A stretch of 64,000 nucleotides of DNA from Sanderia malayensis (taxonomy: Eukaryota > Cnidaria > Scyphozoa > Semaeostomeae > Pelagiidae). Positions 1-10,624 of the stretch are shown piece by piece. A program made the translations under genes and the position numbers. The notes beneath the pieces were generated by a model, which saw only the letters and a program-made list of their open reading frames with translations, was not told where the DNA came from and ran no database searches. Location: assembly GCA_013076295.1 (NCBI GenBank), contig RQOL01000139.1, positions 930,001 through 994,000 of the forward strand. The letters run 5' to 3'. Each line of letters opens with the position of its first letter. Position 1 is the stretch's first letter.

Positions 1-414
1 GAGGACATGTGGATGAGTACGAGCGCAAAAAAGACAACTACTTTGTGACGGACAAGTGTGAATTCGGCAAACATCAACCCAATCAATATAAATTGGAATT
101 TTCCGGTCATCGAATGGTTTCGCTCTGTTCGAAATCCTATTGCGGCTACAACGATGACCCGCGAGATGTGAAAATATCAAGCAAGGGTGTTCAGAAGCGC
201 AACTTCATTCAACAGTCATTTCGGTGGTGTTGGTGGTGTGGTAGTAGCGCAGTGGGGTGATGACAACAACAACAACATGTATACTGCAAATAGAAAAATA
301 GGACGCAAGACGAAATGGATGGAGGTCTATGAACAGGATACGAAATTGTTAAAATTTATATTTCCTACAATTTATCAAGAAGAGACGTTTTGTTTTTGGA
401 AGATTTTTTTATGA
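1..414 (+). pseudogene. C-terminal end of a protein-primed-type family B DNA polymerase (partial, frameshifted)
   Basis: The frame open from the window edge contains GHVDEYERKKDNYF, then EFSGHRMVSLCSKSYC and KISSKGVQKRN. This resembles the extreme C-terminus of Polinton/adintovirus PolB, where a conserved ALCSK-Y segment precedes an SKG-x-KRN turn. After about base 200 the likely continuation shifts frame and runs to about 414 through GRKTKWMEVYEQDTK. The catalytic part would lie left of the window. The identification rests on motif memory only, so PolB is likely but not proven. It is the main reason to call the flanking sequence a Polinton/adintovirus-like relic. Confidence 0.6.
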
Positions 415-1116
415 AAGATAATGTTGATTTACGAGAACAGAGCGAAGAGGAGATACAGATGAAATTGTTGAATCAGTTTCCGTTGTTGCGTGTCAAACAC
501 GAAAGTATTGCCACAACCCAATTGATTTTGTCTGAATGTACAATGGATTTGACGACCATTGTTATCGAAGTAAAATTGAGCGTATTGTTTGAAAATACCA
601 CATGTATTCTTCAGACATTGAATCTTTGTTGTTGTCGTCATTCCATAACATTGCTGCTGCGGCTTTGGTAACAATGATTATTTCTGACGAATATCTATTG
701 TTTACAATGTCTAAATTGTGGAAACGCTATGTGTTTACTAAAAAATTTCATCCTAATGACGAACAACAACAACAACAATCAATCATGGAAAAAGCAAAAT
801 TTTCTTTACAAGAGACACCGTGTTTGGTGGAATTTATTGACAGTGTTTTGTTTTGAAAATAAGTACATCTTTGATTGCAGATTTGTACGCTTTTAAAATA
901 GAAGAAATACTAAAAGGTACCGGTCTCAGACGAATGAAGAAACAAATGAAAATGGAAATTGGTCGTCACGTAGCAAGTGATTACGTTTTGCCTTTTAAAA
1001 CTCTCTACAATATGTACATTGAAACGCCATTAGATTATTTGCGTCATAAGTTAGATTATGAATGGGCCAATGCCTTGTTGCAACAACCGCAAAAATCAAA
1101 GAGAGAAAGAAAATGA
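387..1116 (+). pseudogene. Degraded coding block after PolB, unknown product
   Basis: Three overlapping open stretches follow one another: about 409-600, 602-856 and 853-1116. They read like one protein of roughly 240 residues broken by a frame change near 600 and a TGA plus frame change near 854. The last part is lysine-rich and contains HVASDYVLPFKTLYNMYIE. I do not recognise the family. Its place directly after the polymerase and on the same strand suggests a gene of the same virus-like relic. Confidence 0.3.
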
Positions 1117-1985
1117 AAAGATGCTAAAAAAATTACTTCAGAAAACCAATGTTTATTTTCCTCCTACAATATTAAACCAACAGCAACAACAAAAACAATA
1201 ATAGAAGAGAGCAATAATAAGAAACAAATCAGATTGTCAATAAAGAATTTGCGGAAATAAAAAGTGAAAGGAACTCTTGTCGACATTGAATTTCATTTCC
1301 AATGTGACGGCCACAACATCGATAAGCAGTAATACCATCAAGACCACTTTTATTACTACTACTACTACTACTGCTACTACTGCTAGTGCTGCTACTGCTG
1401 CTACTGCTGCTGCTATCAGTGGTGGCGGTAATGGACGAGGAAATTATGTAAAAAAACTAAGAAGGAGATCATTAAATGACAATAGCAATGTGAAAAAAAA
1501 AACAAATGAAAAAAAGAAAACATTTGTAATGACGAAAAATTTATTATTTGGTAATGTTTAATATTATTTATGTGTATTTGTTCTAGATTATGTAAATTGG
1601 TTGTGTAAAAATGATTGGAAAAATATACCAAAAAACGAAGATGATGTGTTACGATATGTTGACGATCACATTAATCGAGAGTTTCTGTGCGTGGAGGGGA
1701 AAAAACATTCCTGAATATGAAGAAAACGTTGTGATGGTACGAGATTGTGCACCTTGAGAAGCGATCATTTACAAGAAAACACATCCGCTTTTTGCCAAAG
1801 GTCAAAAACCTTTGTCGAATAAGCTTTTGAGCGAACACGCTCTGCTTCCAAACGATAACAAGGACATTAGAAGCGCCGGCGGTGACAGTAACATTGACGA
1901 TGACGGATTCATATTCAAGCAAATCGATCCGGAATTGATTTACCAGAAGTAACTACAACACTTTCAACACAATTTACGTAAAGAA
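1117..1985. other. Degenerate stretch with an ACT/GCT trinucleotide repeat
   Basis: No convincing gene is seen. A trinucleotide tract (ACT, GCT) at about 1355-1420 makes spurious threonine/alanine-rich frames. Around 1620-1950 the sequence looks like decayed coding DNA: short open pieces ending in DDDGFIFKQIDPELIYQK, with many frame changes. It probably belongs to the same viral relic. Confidence 0.4.
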
Positions 1986-2336
1986 ATGCTTAAAATCATA
2001 ATGGAACACAACAACAACAACAAAAATGCGACAAATAGTATCGAAGACCCCGAAAAACAAACAAGACAAAGGATATCGAAAAGAATGGAAGATAAACTCG
2101 AGTTGTGGTCTGATATAAACAAGACAATCAACACGAATTTGCAACGAGACAATGACAACGACAACGGTGACGATTGCGAATCAGAGATGACATTTATCAG
2201 CATTGGTGATGATGATGACGACGACTACACCATTTCGACATCGTCATCCAAAACACCGTTGCCGATTGCAAAAAAAAGAAACAGAAACGTAAAAACTTAT
2301 CTACGAACAGTACACATAACGCTCAGATCGCGCTAG
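1986..2336 (+). CDS. Acidic, asparagine-rich hypothetical protein of the viral relic
   Basis: A 116-residue open frame with an Asn run near the N-terminus, a charged middle and an Asp-rich stretch (IGDDDDDDY). It ends in a basic tail. No family is recognised. The low-complexity CAA and GAC repeats are typical of this relic (1-14600) and unlike the AT-rich second element at 34490-56582. It may be the N-terminus of a longer broken gene, because coding-like sequence continues to about 2550. Confidence 0.3.
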   Translation: MLKIIMEHNNNNKNATNSIEDPEKQTRQRISKRMEDKLELWSDINKTINTNLQRDNDNDNGDDCESEMTFISIGDDDDDDYTISTSSSKTPLPIAKKRNRNVKTYLRTVHITLRSR

Positions 2337-2570
2337 CAAAGAAGAAGAACCCGTAAACAAAATTCTGTGCAAACGTTGCCATGTTCACTACAGCGTCAAA
2401 TGATAATGACAAATCGACAACAGCAACAGCAACAACGTCCTCTTCTTAATCAAGAAAACGAAAGATACTTGCGGACGACATATCGCGACACATGGACGAC
2501 GTCAAGTACCAGTTTCCTTTGAACAACGCTGCCAGTATGATCAGAGTGTGATGATCATTATGATAATAAA

Positions 2571-2699
2571 TGTCAACGTATATACAACGAGTAGTGGACA
2601 GTTTATATTTTTAGTTTTCTGTTGTATATTTATATATATGTTGATTCTTTTTTTTCTCTACATATTTCTGTAGCAGCTATGAGTTGAAAGAAAAAAAAT
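2571..2699 (+). promoter_or_regulatory. AT-rich possible promoter before the core-protein genes
   Basis: An AT-rich stretch with TATATTTATATATATG at about 2624-2640 lies 60-75 bp before the ATG at 2700. It could supply a TATA element for the two small basic genes that follow. This is positional inference only. Confidence 0.25.
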
Positions 2700-2903
2700 A
2701 TGCCTTTTCCTCTTGCGGCCATTGCAGGATCGACACTTTTACCATTGATTGCAAAACCGTTAGTGAAAGGTCTTTTTAGCGGCCTTAGTAGTTTTGGAAT
2801 TAAAAAGCTTATCGGAGGCGGACGCAGAGGAAGGAGAAGACGACGACGAGGGCGTTGTTTCCTATGCAGAGCACATCTAGTACGTCGAGTGCGAGATCGT
2901 TAA
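2700..2903 (+). CDS. Small hydrophobic-basic protein, adenovirus pX/VI-like
   Basis: A 67-residue frame. Residues 1-35 are a hydrophobic, glycine-containing segment (PLAAIAGSTLLPLIAKPL, then GLFSGLSSFGIKKLIGG), followed by an arginine cluster. A membrane-active or amphipathic helix followed by an Arg-rich nucleic-acid-binding tail is the layout of the small core/minor capsid proteins of adenoviruses and adintoviruses (pX-like). The frame is intact. The next gene starts 10 bp downstream with the same composition, suggesting a tandem pair. Function is inferred from composition and neighbours. Confidence 0.5.
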   Translation: MPFPLAAIAGSTLLPLIAKPLVKGLFSGLSSFGIKKLIGGGRRGRRRRRRGRCFLCRAHLVRRVRDR

Positions 2904-2913
2904 AAACAACATT

Positions 2914-3087
2914 ATGTTTTTTGGTGGTCCGTTAATGAGTCTCCTTGGAAAAATTCTTGGTCGTGGACAACGTGGCGGACAACCGTTTCATGCACCGGGA
3001 CGTCGCAGACACAGTAGTGGTGGAACATTAAGAGGCGGCAGAAGAAGAAGAAAACGAGGACGTCGATCGCTACACAGAACATGTTGA
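2914..3087 (+). CDS. Second small Gly/Arg-rich core-like protein (57 aa)
   Basis: ATG at 2914, TGA at 3085-3087. The N-terminus is hydrophobic (MFFGGPLMSLLGKILGRG) and is followed by a Gly/His spacer and an RRRRKRGRR cluster. It has the same design as the preceding gene and is probably a duplicate or partner core protein of the virus-like relic. It is short but has a clean start and stop and strong amino-acid bias. Confidence 0.45.
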   Translation: MFFGGPLMSLLGKILGRGQRGGQPFHAPGRRRHSSGGTLRGGRRRRKRGRRSLHRTC

Positions 3088-3199
3088 GTTGGAGGCTTTT
3101 ATATCGGAAACAACATTCAGGGCTACACTTGATAGCGATTTTTCTGTATTTTTTTGCATTTATACACACATGTACATAGCAGTATTTAATACGAAAAAA

Positions 3200-4926
3200 A
3201 ATAGTTATTTCGATTCGATTCGGACGAAGATGATCTTGTTGCCGGCGAAGAAGAGTCGTCTCTTTGCGAATTTTCTCAAACAAGCAAAAACTTGGAGAAG
3301 AAAAAAAGAGATAAACAATAAAATGCTATTCAAAAAAAGGTTTCGTCATTGTTGTCGTTGTTGTTGGAGGGGAAAGGATGACAGGCAAAACAATATGATC
3401 CGCCGTCCAATCGGATTATTTGCGAATTGGAAAATCGAGAAAAAAGATGAAATGGTGAGGAGGACGATTTGGACGAACAGGGTGGTGTGGATCTGAGTTC
3501 TGAGAATGTCAATCACCACGTGGCTCCGTACGTGCCAGCAGAACTACTCGAAATGTTGCACAGAAACAATAGAACACGTCGACGACGAGCCATGATCATT
3601 TATTTCAGAGAACACTTCAACAGGCACATTCCAGCGCACATTGCTCGCATTCTTGGACCAGCACAAGTAGCTGCTCCTAATTTTGTTGCTTGACGTCGTC
3701 ACAAAGCAGCAGCGGAAGCGTTGCCATATTGCCCACCGTTGAACTATTCAACGACGAGCAGCGCCAACAGCAACATCGCCAATGTACCTCTGCCGCACTC
3801 TCCGCGTCCGCAACGAAACGTTCCACCCATCTATTTTCCCAATTTGACCATCGTGAGTAGTAATGCAGATTCGAATTTTGAACTCTATCCGTTCAGCGAT
3901 CCTAGCAGCAGCAGCAGTAGTAGTAGTAGTATTGACACCACTAGCAGTATAAGCAGCCTCGGTCCCCTGAGTGGCGATTTGCTACTGATAACGCCACCAC
4001 CGCCATTGCTACCTCCTCCGGAACAACAACAGTCCGCAGCAGCAGCAGCAGCAATAAAAACATCATCATCATCAGTTGATACGTTGTCGCCGCCGGCGTC
4101 GATACGCAACAAAGAAAAACAATGCAACATTGAAGACGTACTGGTCGCATTGCAGGTGGCAGCTCGAGGAGCCGAACAAGCACTTGTTCACAATGCGAGC
4201 ACAGCATCATCATCATCATTACTACTACCGACGCCACCGTCACCGCCAAGAATACGACCATTTCAAATCATGACACGGCGCATCAACACACTGCCCCCCG
4301 TATCAGTATATAGTGACAATAGTCACTTTCGTCCCAAACCGTCGCCGCCACCATCATTAATAAACATTAGCTCGTCAGAACCATGAACGGCGTTAATACC
4401 ATCACCACCATCATCATCACCACTGCCATCATCTCCTTTACGAACGTCGACACCATTACAAGGACGATGACCAATAGTAGCAACAACACCACCGCCACTT
4501 TCACCGCTATTGCTAGACCGATCGTCGCCACCTGCGTTGTCGCCACATTTTCTCGTTCCTCCTCCTCCACCACCGTCTCCATCGTTTCCATCCCCGTCAT
4601 CCTCATTATCATCATTTTTCTCGTCGTCGTCGTCTCGTCCGTGGAGAAGAAGAAGGCAACAACAACGACTTCAAAAAAATCGCGCTGACGACGACAACGG
4701 CGAAGCGGCCACTCGTCGTCGTTGTCATCAATCACAATTGATGACTGCACAACTTCAAAACGAACACGCTCGTCGCCGCCGGCGTCGATACGCAACAAAG
4801 TCGATACGCAATTTATCGGTGTTGCCAAGGAGTTTGCCGCTATTGTTTGAGAGTTTTCTGAAGGAGTTTGCCACTATTGCTTGGGAATTTGCCGCTATTG
4901 CTAAGGAATTTACCGTTATTGTTTGA
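3200..4926 (+). pseudogene. Ser/Pro-rich viral protein gene, one frame interrupted by six stops, five of them TGA
   Basis: A single frame can be followed from about 3203 to 4926. It runs through an acidic segment (FDSDEDDLVAGEEESSLCE), HHVAPYVPAELLEMLHRNN, an Arg cluster, then Ser, Pro and Gln/Ala homopolymers. It is broken only by stops: TAA at 3319 and TGA at 3379, 3448, 3691, 4384 and 4468. Both sides of each TGA keep the same frame and the same composition. The product would be a disordered protein of about 570 residues. No family is recognised. CGA-to-TGA change would explain several of the stops. Confidence 0.4.
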
Positions 4927-4945
4927 GGAATTGCCGCTGTTGTTA
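4827..4945. repeat. Minisatellite, about 20-bp unit, GGAATTTGCCGCTATTG-like
   Basis: Five to six imperfect copies of a unit resembling GGAGTTTGCCGCTATTGCT. The inverse motif AATAGCGGCAAA recurs once at about 14381-14392, on the far side of transposon A. The pair could be the remnant of a terminal repeat of the relic, but this is not proven. Confidence 0.5.
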
Positions 4946-5019
4946 ATTGTATAGTTTTCCGCTATTATTCTATTTTGAATATATTATTTCAATGAAAACG
5001 GAGGTATTGTTGTGTATTT

Positions 5020-5100
5020 TCTTATAAATTTGACTCCTCGCAGAACCAAAAGCATTTCAGTTTTTGGTTCTGCCTTCCTCGTATCTCAAAAAACAAAAAG
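5020..5100 (+). promoter_or_regulatory. TATA-type promoter of the spliced viral gene
   Basis: CTTATAAAT at about 5020-5028 lies about 75 bp before the ATG at 5101, with no other start between. The spacing suits a TATA box plus a short 5-prime leader. Confidence 0.45.
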
Positions 5101-5151
5101 ATGGACGCAAAAGTATTTTCATTTCAAGAAGACTTCTCCATGTTTCCACTT

Positions 5152-5244
5152 GTAAGTAAACTATATATATATATACGCATATAATTATTTATTATATTCT
5201 GCTGCATAGGTTGAAAAAAAAATAATTTTTTTTTATTCTAAAAG
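5152..5244 (+). other. Intron in a viral-relic gene
   Basis: The donor GTAAGT follows codon 17 and the acceptor AAAAG precedes an in-phase exon. The interior is AT-rich with a (TA)n run and a poly-T tract near the acceptor. Splicing here fits nuclear expression of the virus-like element. Confidence 0.5.
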
Positions 5245-5366
5245 ATGGATGCAAGTCTCGAGTTCAAACAACTGTGTCAACAACATTTCCCCTTGCCGAA
5301 ACTTGAACACTCTCTCTTCGGACCGCGCTACCATCCTCGCAACGAATTCGTCACGAATTGACGCTA

Positions 5367-5615
5367 TACGGTGGCCCAAACGGATCATACACAAACTAAT
5401 ATCGAAAAACACAAATCAATATTGGAAAACACAAATCAATTTTTGAAAACGCAAATTAATATTCGAAAACACAAATCAATATTCGAAAACACAAACCAGT
5501 ATTCGAAAACACAAATCAATTTTTGAAAACACAAATCAATATTCGAAAACACAAAACCAAATTCAAAAGCACGCCCCAGAACTCAAAACACAAGCCAGGG
5601 GAATGGTAACGAGCT
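5367..5615 (+). repeat. Left terminal inverted repeat of transposon A with subterminal minisatellite
   Basis: It starts TACGGTGGCCC. From about 5399 to 5560 it holds about eight copies of a unit like AATATTCGAAAACACAAATC. It ends at GGTAACGAGCT, which is matched in inverse at 11201. Confidence 0.85.
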
Positions 5616-5700
5616 CGAGCGAATTTGGTAACATAAAAAATAGTTGTTGCTGTTGTTAATGTGGGCAGGTCAAACTACGAACCACGACAAACAACCTGTC

Positions 5701-6957
5701 ATGTTTTGCCACAGTTGTGCAGAAAAACTGGAGGAGCACTATATCTACTGTTCGAATTGTGGAACAAAGCAACACACTAGTCACCCTTCATTTAGAGTTC
5801 TTCTATCAGATGAGAGGATAAGTGAAAAAGAAGCAATCGAAGGATATTTCTACAGCGGATTCAGTTACGAAACCATAGTTCACTTTCTATCCAAATACAA
5901 TGGCATCGAAATGTCCCTGTCAACACTGAAAAGAAGATTGTCTTTGTACAATCTTAAAAGAAACAAAAAGGATATAGACCTTTCTGATATCGAGGGAATG
6001 ATAAGGCACGAGTTGGATGGCCCAGGCTGTATTTCTGGGTATCGAGGAATGTGGCACACGCTTCGTATAAAGTATAACGTCCATGTCCCTCGTAAAGAAG
6101 TAGAGCAGTTATTGAGGAAGTTGGACCCAGTTGGAGTGGATGAAAGAAAACGTCATCAACTGAAAAGGAGAAAGTATTTGTCACCAGGACCAAACCACTG
6201 CTGGCATATTGATGGCTATGATAAAATCAAACCCTTTGGCTTTGCCATCCATGGTGGCATAGATGGTTATAGTCGGCGCATTATGTGGCTTGTTTTAGAT
6301 AGAACAAATAATGATCCAGCAGTGACTGCCAAATTCTTTGTAGATTGTATTGAGGAGGCTGGTGGATGTCCTACATTGATTAGGACAGACTGTGGGACAG
6401 AGAATGGTATCATGGCAGGTATACAGTGTTTTTTAAGAGCAGATGATGATGATCAGTTTGCAGGAGCAAAGGCTCATGTGTATGGTAGCTCAACTAGTAG
6501 CCAAAGAATAGAGTGCTGGTGGTCATCCTTGATGCGAACCCGACTTTCTTGGTGGATAAACTTCTTTAAGGACCTTAAAGACCAGGGATCACTTTTACAG
6601 AATAATATCCTTCATGAAGAGGCACTCTGGTTCTGTTTTGCAGATATAATTCAAACAGAACTAGACTTTGTTCGTTTAAACTGGAATACACATTATATAC
6701 GTAGGTCAAGGCATGATACTGTTGCAGGTAAGCCAGACGAGTTATATTTCCTCCCAGAAAAGCTTGGTGCCACAGATCAGTTGCATCTGGTTTTGCATGA
6801 TAAAATCGAAGAGACAAAACTGAGATGCACAAGTTCTGAAGCTACTAATGATTACCAAAATTACTTCAACCATGTGCTATCCCAGCTTGGTAGGGAAAAA
6901 CCAAATCATTGGAAAGAACCATTGGAACTGTACAACTACCTTCTAGAACATGCCTGA
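5701..6957 (+). CDS. DDE integrase with N-terminal zinc ribbon (transposon A)
   Basis: The frame is intact from 5644, but the ATG at 5701 is the better start: it opens the zinc-ribbon motif MFCHSCAEKLEEHYIYCSNC (two CxxC pairs). The earlier codons are anomalous. From 5701 the protein has 418 residues. A helix-turn-helix-like region follows (SLSTLKRRLSLY), then a retroviral-type integrase core with HIDGYDK (first Asp), IRTDCGTENG (second Asp) and SSQRIECWW (Glu), 40 residues apart (DD40E). This core type is found in multicopy integrase ORFs of invertebrate and fish genomes. All three catalytic residues are present and the frame is unbroken, so activity is possible. It converges on the HECT gene of the same element. 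It is related to the spliced integrase at 25084-27477. Confidence 0.85.
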   Translation: MFCHSCAEKLEEHYIYCSNCGTKQHTSHPSFRVLLSDERISEKEAIEGYFYSGFSYETIVHFLSKYNGIEMSLSTLKRRLSLYNLKRNKKDIDLSDIEGMIRHELDGPGCISGYRGMWHTLRIKYNVHVPRKEVEQLLRKLDPVGVDERKRHQLKRRKYLSPGPNHCWHIDGYDKIKPFGFAIHGGIDGYSRRIMWLVLDRTNNDPAVTAKFFVDCIEEAGGCPTLIRTDCGTENGIMAGIQCFLRADDDDQFAGAKAHVYGSSTSSQRIECWWSSLMRTRLSWWINFFKDLKDQGSLLQNNILHEEALWFCFADIIQTELDFVRLNWNTHYIRRSRHDTVAGKPDELYFLPEKLGATDQLHLVLHDKIEETKLRCTSSEATNDYQNYFNHVLSQLGREKPNHWKEPLELYNYLLEHA

Positions 6958-7042
6958 TTGTAATTATTAACATAACAATTTGTTGGATAAGTTATTATTA
7001 ACTTAACAATTGTAATGTATGAAAACTTTAACTTTTCTTTGC

Positions 7043-7354
7043 CCAGGGTGGGTACTCATCGAATTTCATGACAGGGGTGATCATGTCAGTTCATTTTCTC
7101 AGGACCCCAAATATGTTAACCAAATTTTTAAAGACCCCAAATATGTTGGCCAATATAAAATATGTAATTCTTTTTTAACCCTCAAAATCTCAGACCTCAA
7201 ATATATTGATTAGCTTTCAATTTTAGACCCCAAATATGTTTTTTCAGTCTTCAAAATTGCAGACCCCAAATATGGTTTCATGTTCTAAATCTCAGACCCC
7301 AAATATGTACATGATCACCCCTGTCATAAAAGTCAAGGAGTACCTCCCCTTGGT
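7043..7354. mobile_element. Small inverted-repeat (MITE-like) element with ACCCCAAATATG repeats
   Basis: Imperfect 45-bp inverted ends (GGGTGGGTACTC ... TGACAGGGGTGATCATGT and its inverse near 7310-7352) enclose about six copies of a unit like AGACCCCAAATATGTT. It lies between the two convergent genes of transposon A and has no coding content. It probably inserted later, or it may be a functional spacer. I could not fix a target duplication. Confidence 0.55.
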
Positions 7355-9259
7355 ATCTTTGAATAATGCAAATCATCAAATCGAATAAAATGTCAATTTA
7401 CTTTATAGGAAACTGCTAAAACTGTTCTTTTACTGATCTGACTCACAGTATCTGGCAACAAAAACAATTGGTATGTGCTGGGTATGTAATGCCTTTGAAA
7501 TTACACTTGCCCAAAGCCTGGTGAGTTGAGCATGCACTCAGTAAATTCATTCCTGAATTTCTCGTATTCTATGAGAACCTTGCCAACTGGAAGATGAAGG
7601 GTACAGCTGCAAGTATTTGCTGTGAGCTTTCTCTGTGTCTCAGTGTGTTCAAAGTTCACACTAAGTTGGCTATCAAATCCAGTAGCAGGTATTCCAGGGC
7701 ATCCAGTTATGAACTGCAAGATATGTGACAGCTGAACAGTGACTGTGTTGAGATCCCCTGTATCTGGATCAAGAATAGATGTTGATACCAATGCTTTTTC
7801 CACATCTTCAAGTATTGCGTAAAGTTGAAAGCAATTGCCTCTTCATCCTTTCGTTTGTTACTACCAATAGGGGAGTAGCAAAAATGAAACATTTCATCAA
7901 CCTTATCTGCACTTAGCTCTTTCACCCCAGATGACTGCAACAATTTGCGTGAAGATAAAGGGTTTTTCCTCATGGTGTCTAGCACACCATTGATGTTCAA
8001 ACCCTGGATGAACTGTTCAATTTCTGGTAGAGTGGACAAGATCATATAATGCAGACAAATGCACCGAAAGAATTCTTGCTTGTCTTCAAGGGTCACAAGT
8101 GGTTTGGAGTATCCAGCCTTGGATCTCAATTGCACATTGAAGGAGGCCTCTTTTTTGAAGACTTCTGGGTCACTGATTAAGTCCAGTTCTTCAAGCTTCA
8201 ACCTCACTTTTTCATTTTGAAGATCACTGACAGATGTTAATACAGCTTAAAGCTTCCCATGGAGAATGTAATCAACTACAGGTGAGGAAAACATTGTAGG
8301 ACCAGGTGACCCTTGAAGTATGGATAAAGCTGACAAGACACCATAACTATAGTATTCTTCCCTCTGCAAAGCCATTACATTGTGAGCAAAGATTCGCCTA
8401 TGTGGCTCACCAGTAAAAAGACAAGATGTCTGCATATGTCTGTGGATGAGAAAAAACAGTTCCTTTCTCGGCCCTCCTTCATCCACAGCAAGCTCTCCTA
8501 TAAACTGAACACGCACCATACCATTACTTAGGATTTCCTTTGTGCATCTCTTTAACTTTAGTAGGGTATCCTCCCACACAAAACTTCTTCTTACTTTAAG
8601 TTTGATTTCATTATTTGAATCTTGGCATTTTTTGCTCAACTCCTTCAACTGATCATCAAGACCTTGCTCTACTTCTTTAGGTGTGTTGGCCTTGCATGTC
8701 CACACAGATTCCATCAATTCATCTGAGTCCCAATCATCATTATCTCCAATCAATGATGCATAACAATCAATTTGGTCTGATCCAAATGTTTTCTCGGACA
8801 GTTTGTTGACAGCATTTTCTACATTACCACACTGTTTCAGTGCATTGAGAATTGCCAAATCACTTAAATGAGGAAATATATCCTTCACAATGCTGTAAGG
8901 TGTAGTGGTAGAACTTGTTTGTGTAGCAAATTGACTACTGACTTCAAGCTTCTCTTGAGGCTCAGATTCTTCAATGGCACACTTGTCACTTGTGCCTTGA
9001 ATACTTGTTGGAATACTATTACTGGAATTGGTGCTTACAGACTTTGGAGCACACCCATCTAAACAGACTTTCTTTGAACAAACTTCAAGCGGCTCTTTCT
9101 CATCATCATCACTGCTTTCAATGTCTGTGTTAAGCAGACCTTTCACAATTCTGTCACAATAGTCTGAATTGCTACACACATAGAAAGTGAGTCTATTATA
9201 TGGTTTACCAATTTCACATTTGTACTTCTCTAATGTGAAGGGCTTGTCAGATTCTTTAA

Positions 9260-10624
9260 AGGGCTTATGCAGCCTAAAATGACATATCAATTTTTTTACA
9301 GAAATTAAAAGAAAAAGATCTGAGTATCACTATCAACCTATTTTGAGTGTTTTCTGACGAGTATAAGTATGTTTTTTTCAAGCTCAAACACACCCAGGTC
9401 TATTGAAGAGCTGTGACGTCAGTTTGATGACACACGAATCATTTTTTATAGGGGTCAGTATGGGAAAATTTGACCGTGCGCCACAGTTTTTTTAATAACT
9501 CGACTTAGGCGGCGCCGATTTCAATTATGTCACCTGTGGCTAAAAGCGTGATATTTTCCTCACATTATGAGCCAATTTCCGTTGTTTTCAATAAAACACA
9601 GAAATTTTGACAAATTTTGAAAAAAATAAAATTTTCATGATTTTGGTGAAATGTGACGTCAGAATGAACCGAGCTATTGTTCTTCAACTATTGTTCTCTG
9701 AGCAAGAGCTGCCCGGCCTGTTGAAACAGTGTCTGGCTAAAATCTTTTCAAAATGTCGGATTGCGAAAATATTAGTTAAAACAAATTCCTCTAACAACGA
9801 AGGAAGAAGTCTTCTTGAGGGTAACGAAGAAGATGAAGACTATTCAGTAGACTTCGTATAGTCGAAATTTGTACGAAGGAGAATCTCTTTTTGCAAGAAG
9901 ACCCAGAGCTGGGTACGGCAGTGATGATAAAGGATCGGGTTGTGAAGGCCTATCTCTGAATGAAAGAGCTGGATACCCGTTTTGAAAATGAAACTTATGT
10001 TGATAATTGGTTAGTTCATTTGTTATTTAATAAATTGTTGGCGACTGTTAAACATTAATTGTATGGAATCATATGAGTTTTGTTCATTGTACTGTTTTGT
10101 CTTCAGTTGTTACTGTCAAATCCAGGTCTTTAGAAGAGTTTCGAGACTTATGGAGAGAGATGAATTGAGTGTTGGTCCAACTCGCGCTGTTGGGTTCCCC
10201 TACAACACATGATCGACCATGAAATGCTTTTTTAATACTCTTTATTAGTATTTGTTTCCCTAGTTTAAGTTGCATATTGACGTTGTTCTTCAGTCTGGCC
10301 GGTTTGTTGTTTTGTTAGCCGTGATGCGCGGAGGTGTCTCGGATTGTCCATCATTCTGACGTCAATTTCTTCAATTTCAATTACGCGCTATAAAAGAACC
10401 AAAGCGTATACACCTTAAGCGTATACGCAAAGGTGTCTGGGATTGCGCATCATTCTGACGTCAATTTCTTCAACAGAATTTGTCCAAATTCCCTATTTTG
10501 ACAATGAATAACTCAAAAACTACAAAATATTTTTATATTCTATCTGCGGCATGTTGATAAGCATGTTAAATTCTATACTTTTCAGCAAAAAAAACTATAT
10601 GTAATTTTAGGCTGCATAAGCCCT
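9260..10624. mobile_element. Non-autonomous TTAA-target element inside the HECT gene
   Basis: The ends AGGGCTTATGCAGCCTAAAAT and its inverse are flanked on both sides by TTAA (9256-9259 and 10625-10628). TTAA duplications are typical of piggyBac and Kolobok elements. Removing the element and one TTAA rejoins the HECT reading frame exactly. The interior has no transposase. It contains a small open frame (9607-9861), several TGACGTCA motifs in both orientations, and a 50-bp direct repeat (10330-10378 and 10429-10480). Confidence 0.75.
9607..9861 (+). CDS. Small open frame of unknown meaning in the TTAA element
   Basis: The 84-codon frame ends in an acidic tail (GNEEDEDYSVDFV). No family is recognised. 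It could be a leftover of an internal gene of the parent element or chance. The surrounding AT-rich, repeat-containing sequence gives no support for splicing. Confidence 0.15.
   Translation: MTNFEKNKIFMILVKCDVRMNRAIVLQLLFSEQELPGLLKQCLAKIFSKCRIAKILVKTNSSNNEGRSLLEGNEEDEDYSVDFV

Noticed and set aside
4367..4828. Long minus-strand frame opposite the Ser/Pro-rich gene
   Set aside because: Val/Met homopolymers produced by TCA/CCA repeats on the other strand; the plus frame is the coherent one.
5399..5560. Regularly spaced direct repeats that could suggest a CRISPR array
   Set aside because: Spacers are not unique; units abut as a minisatellite and are mirrored in the opposite transposon end. The host is eukaryotic.
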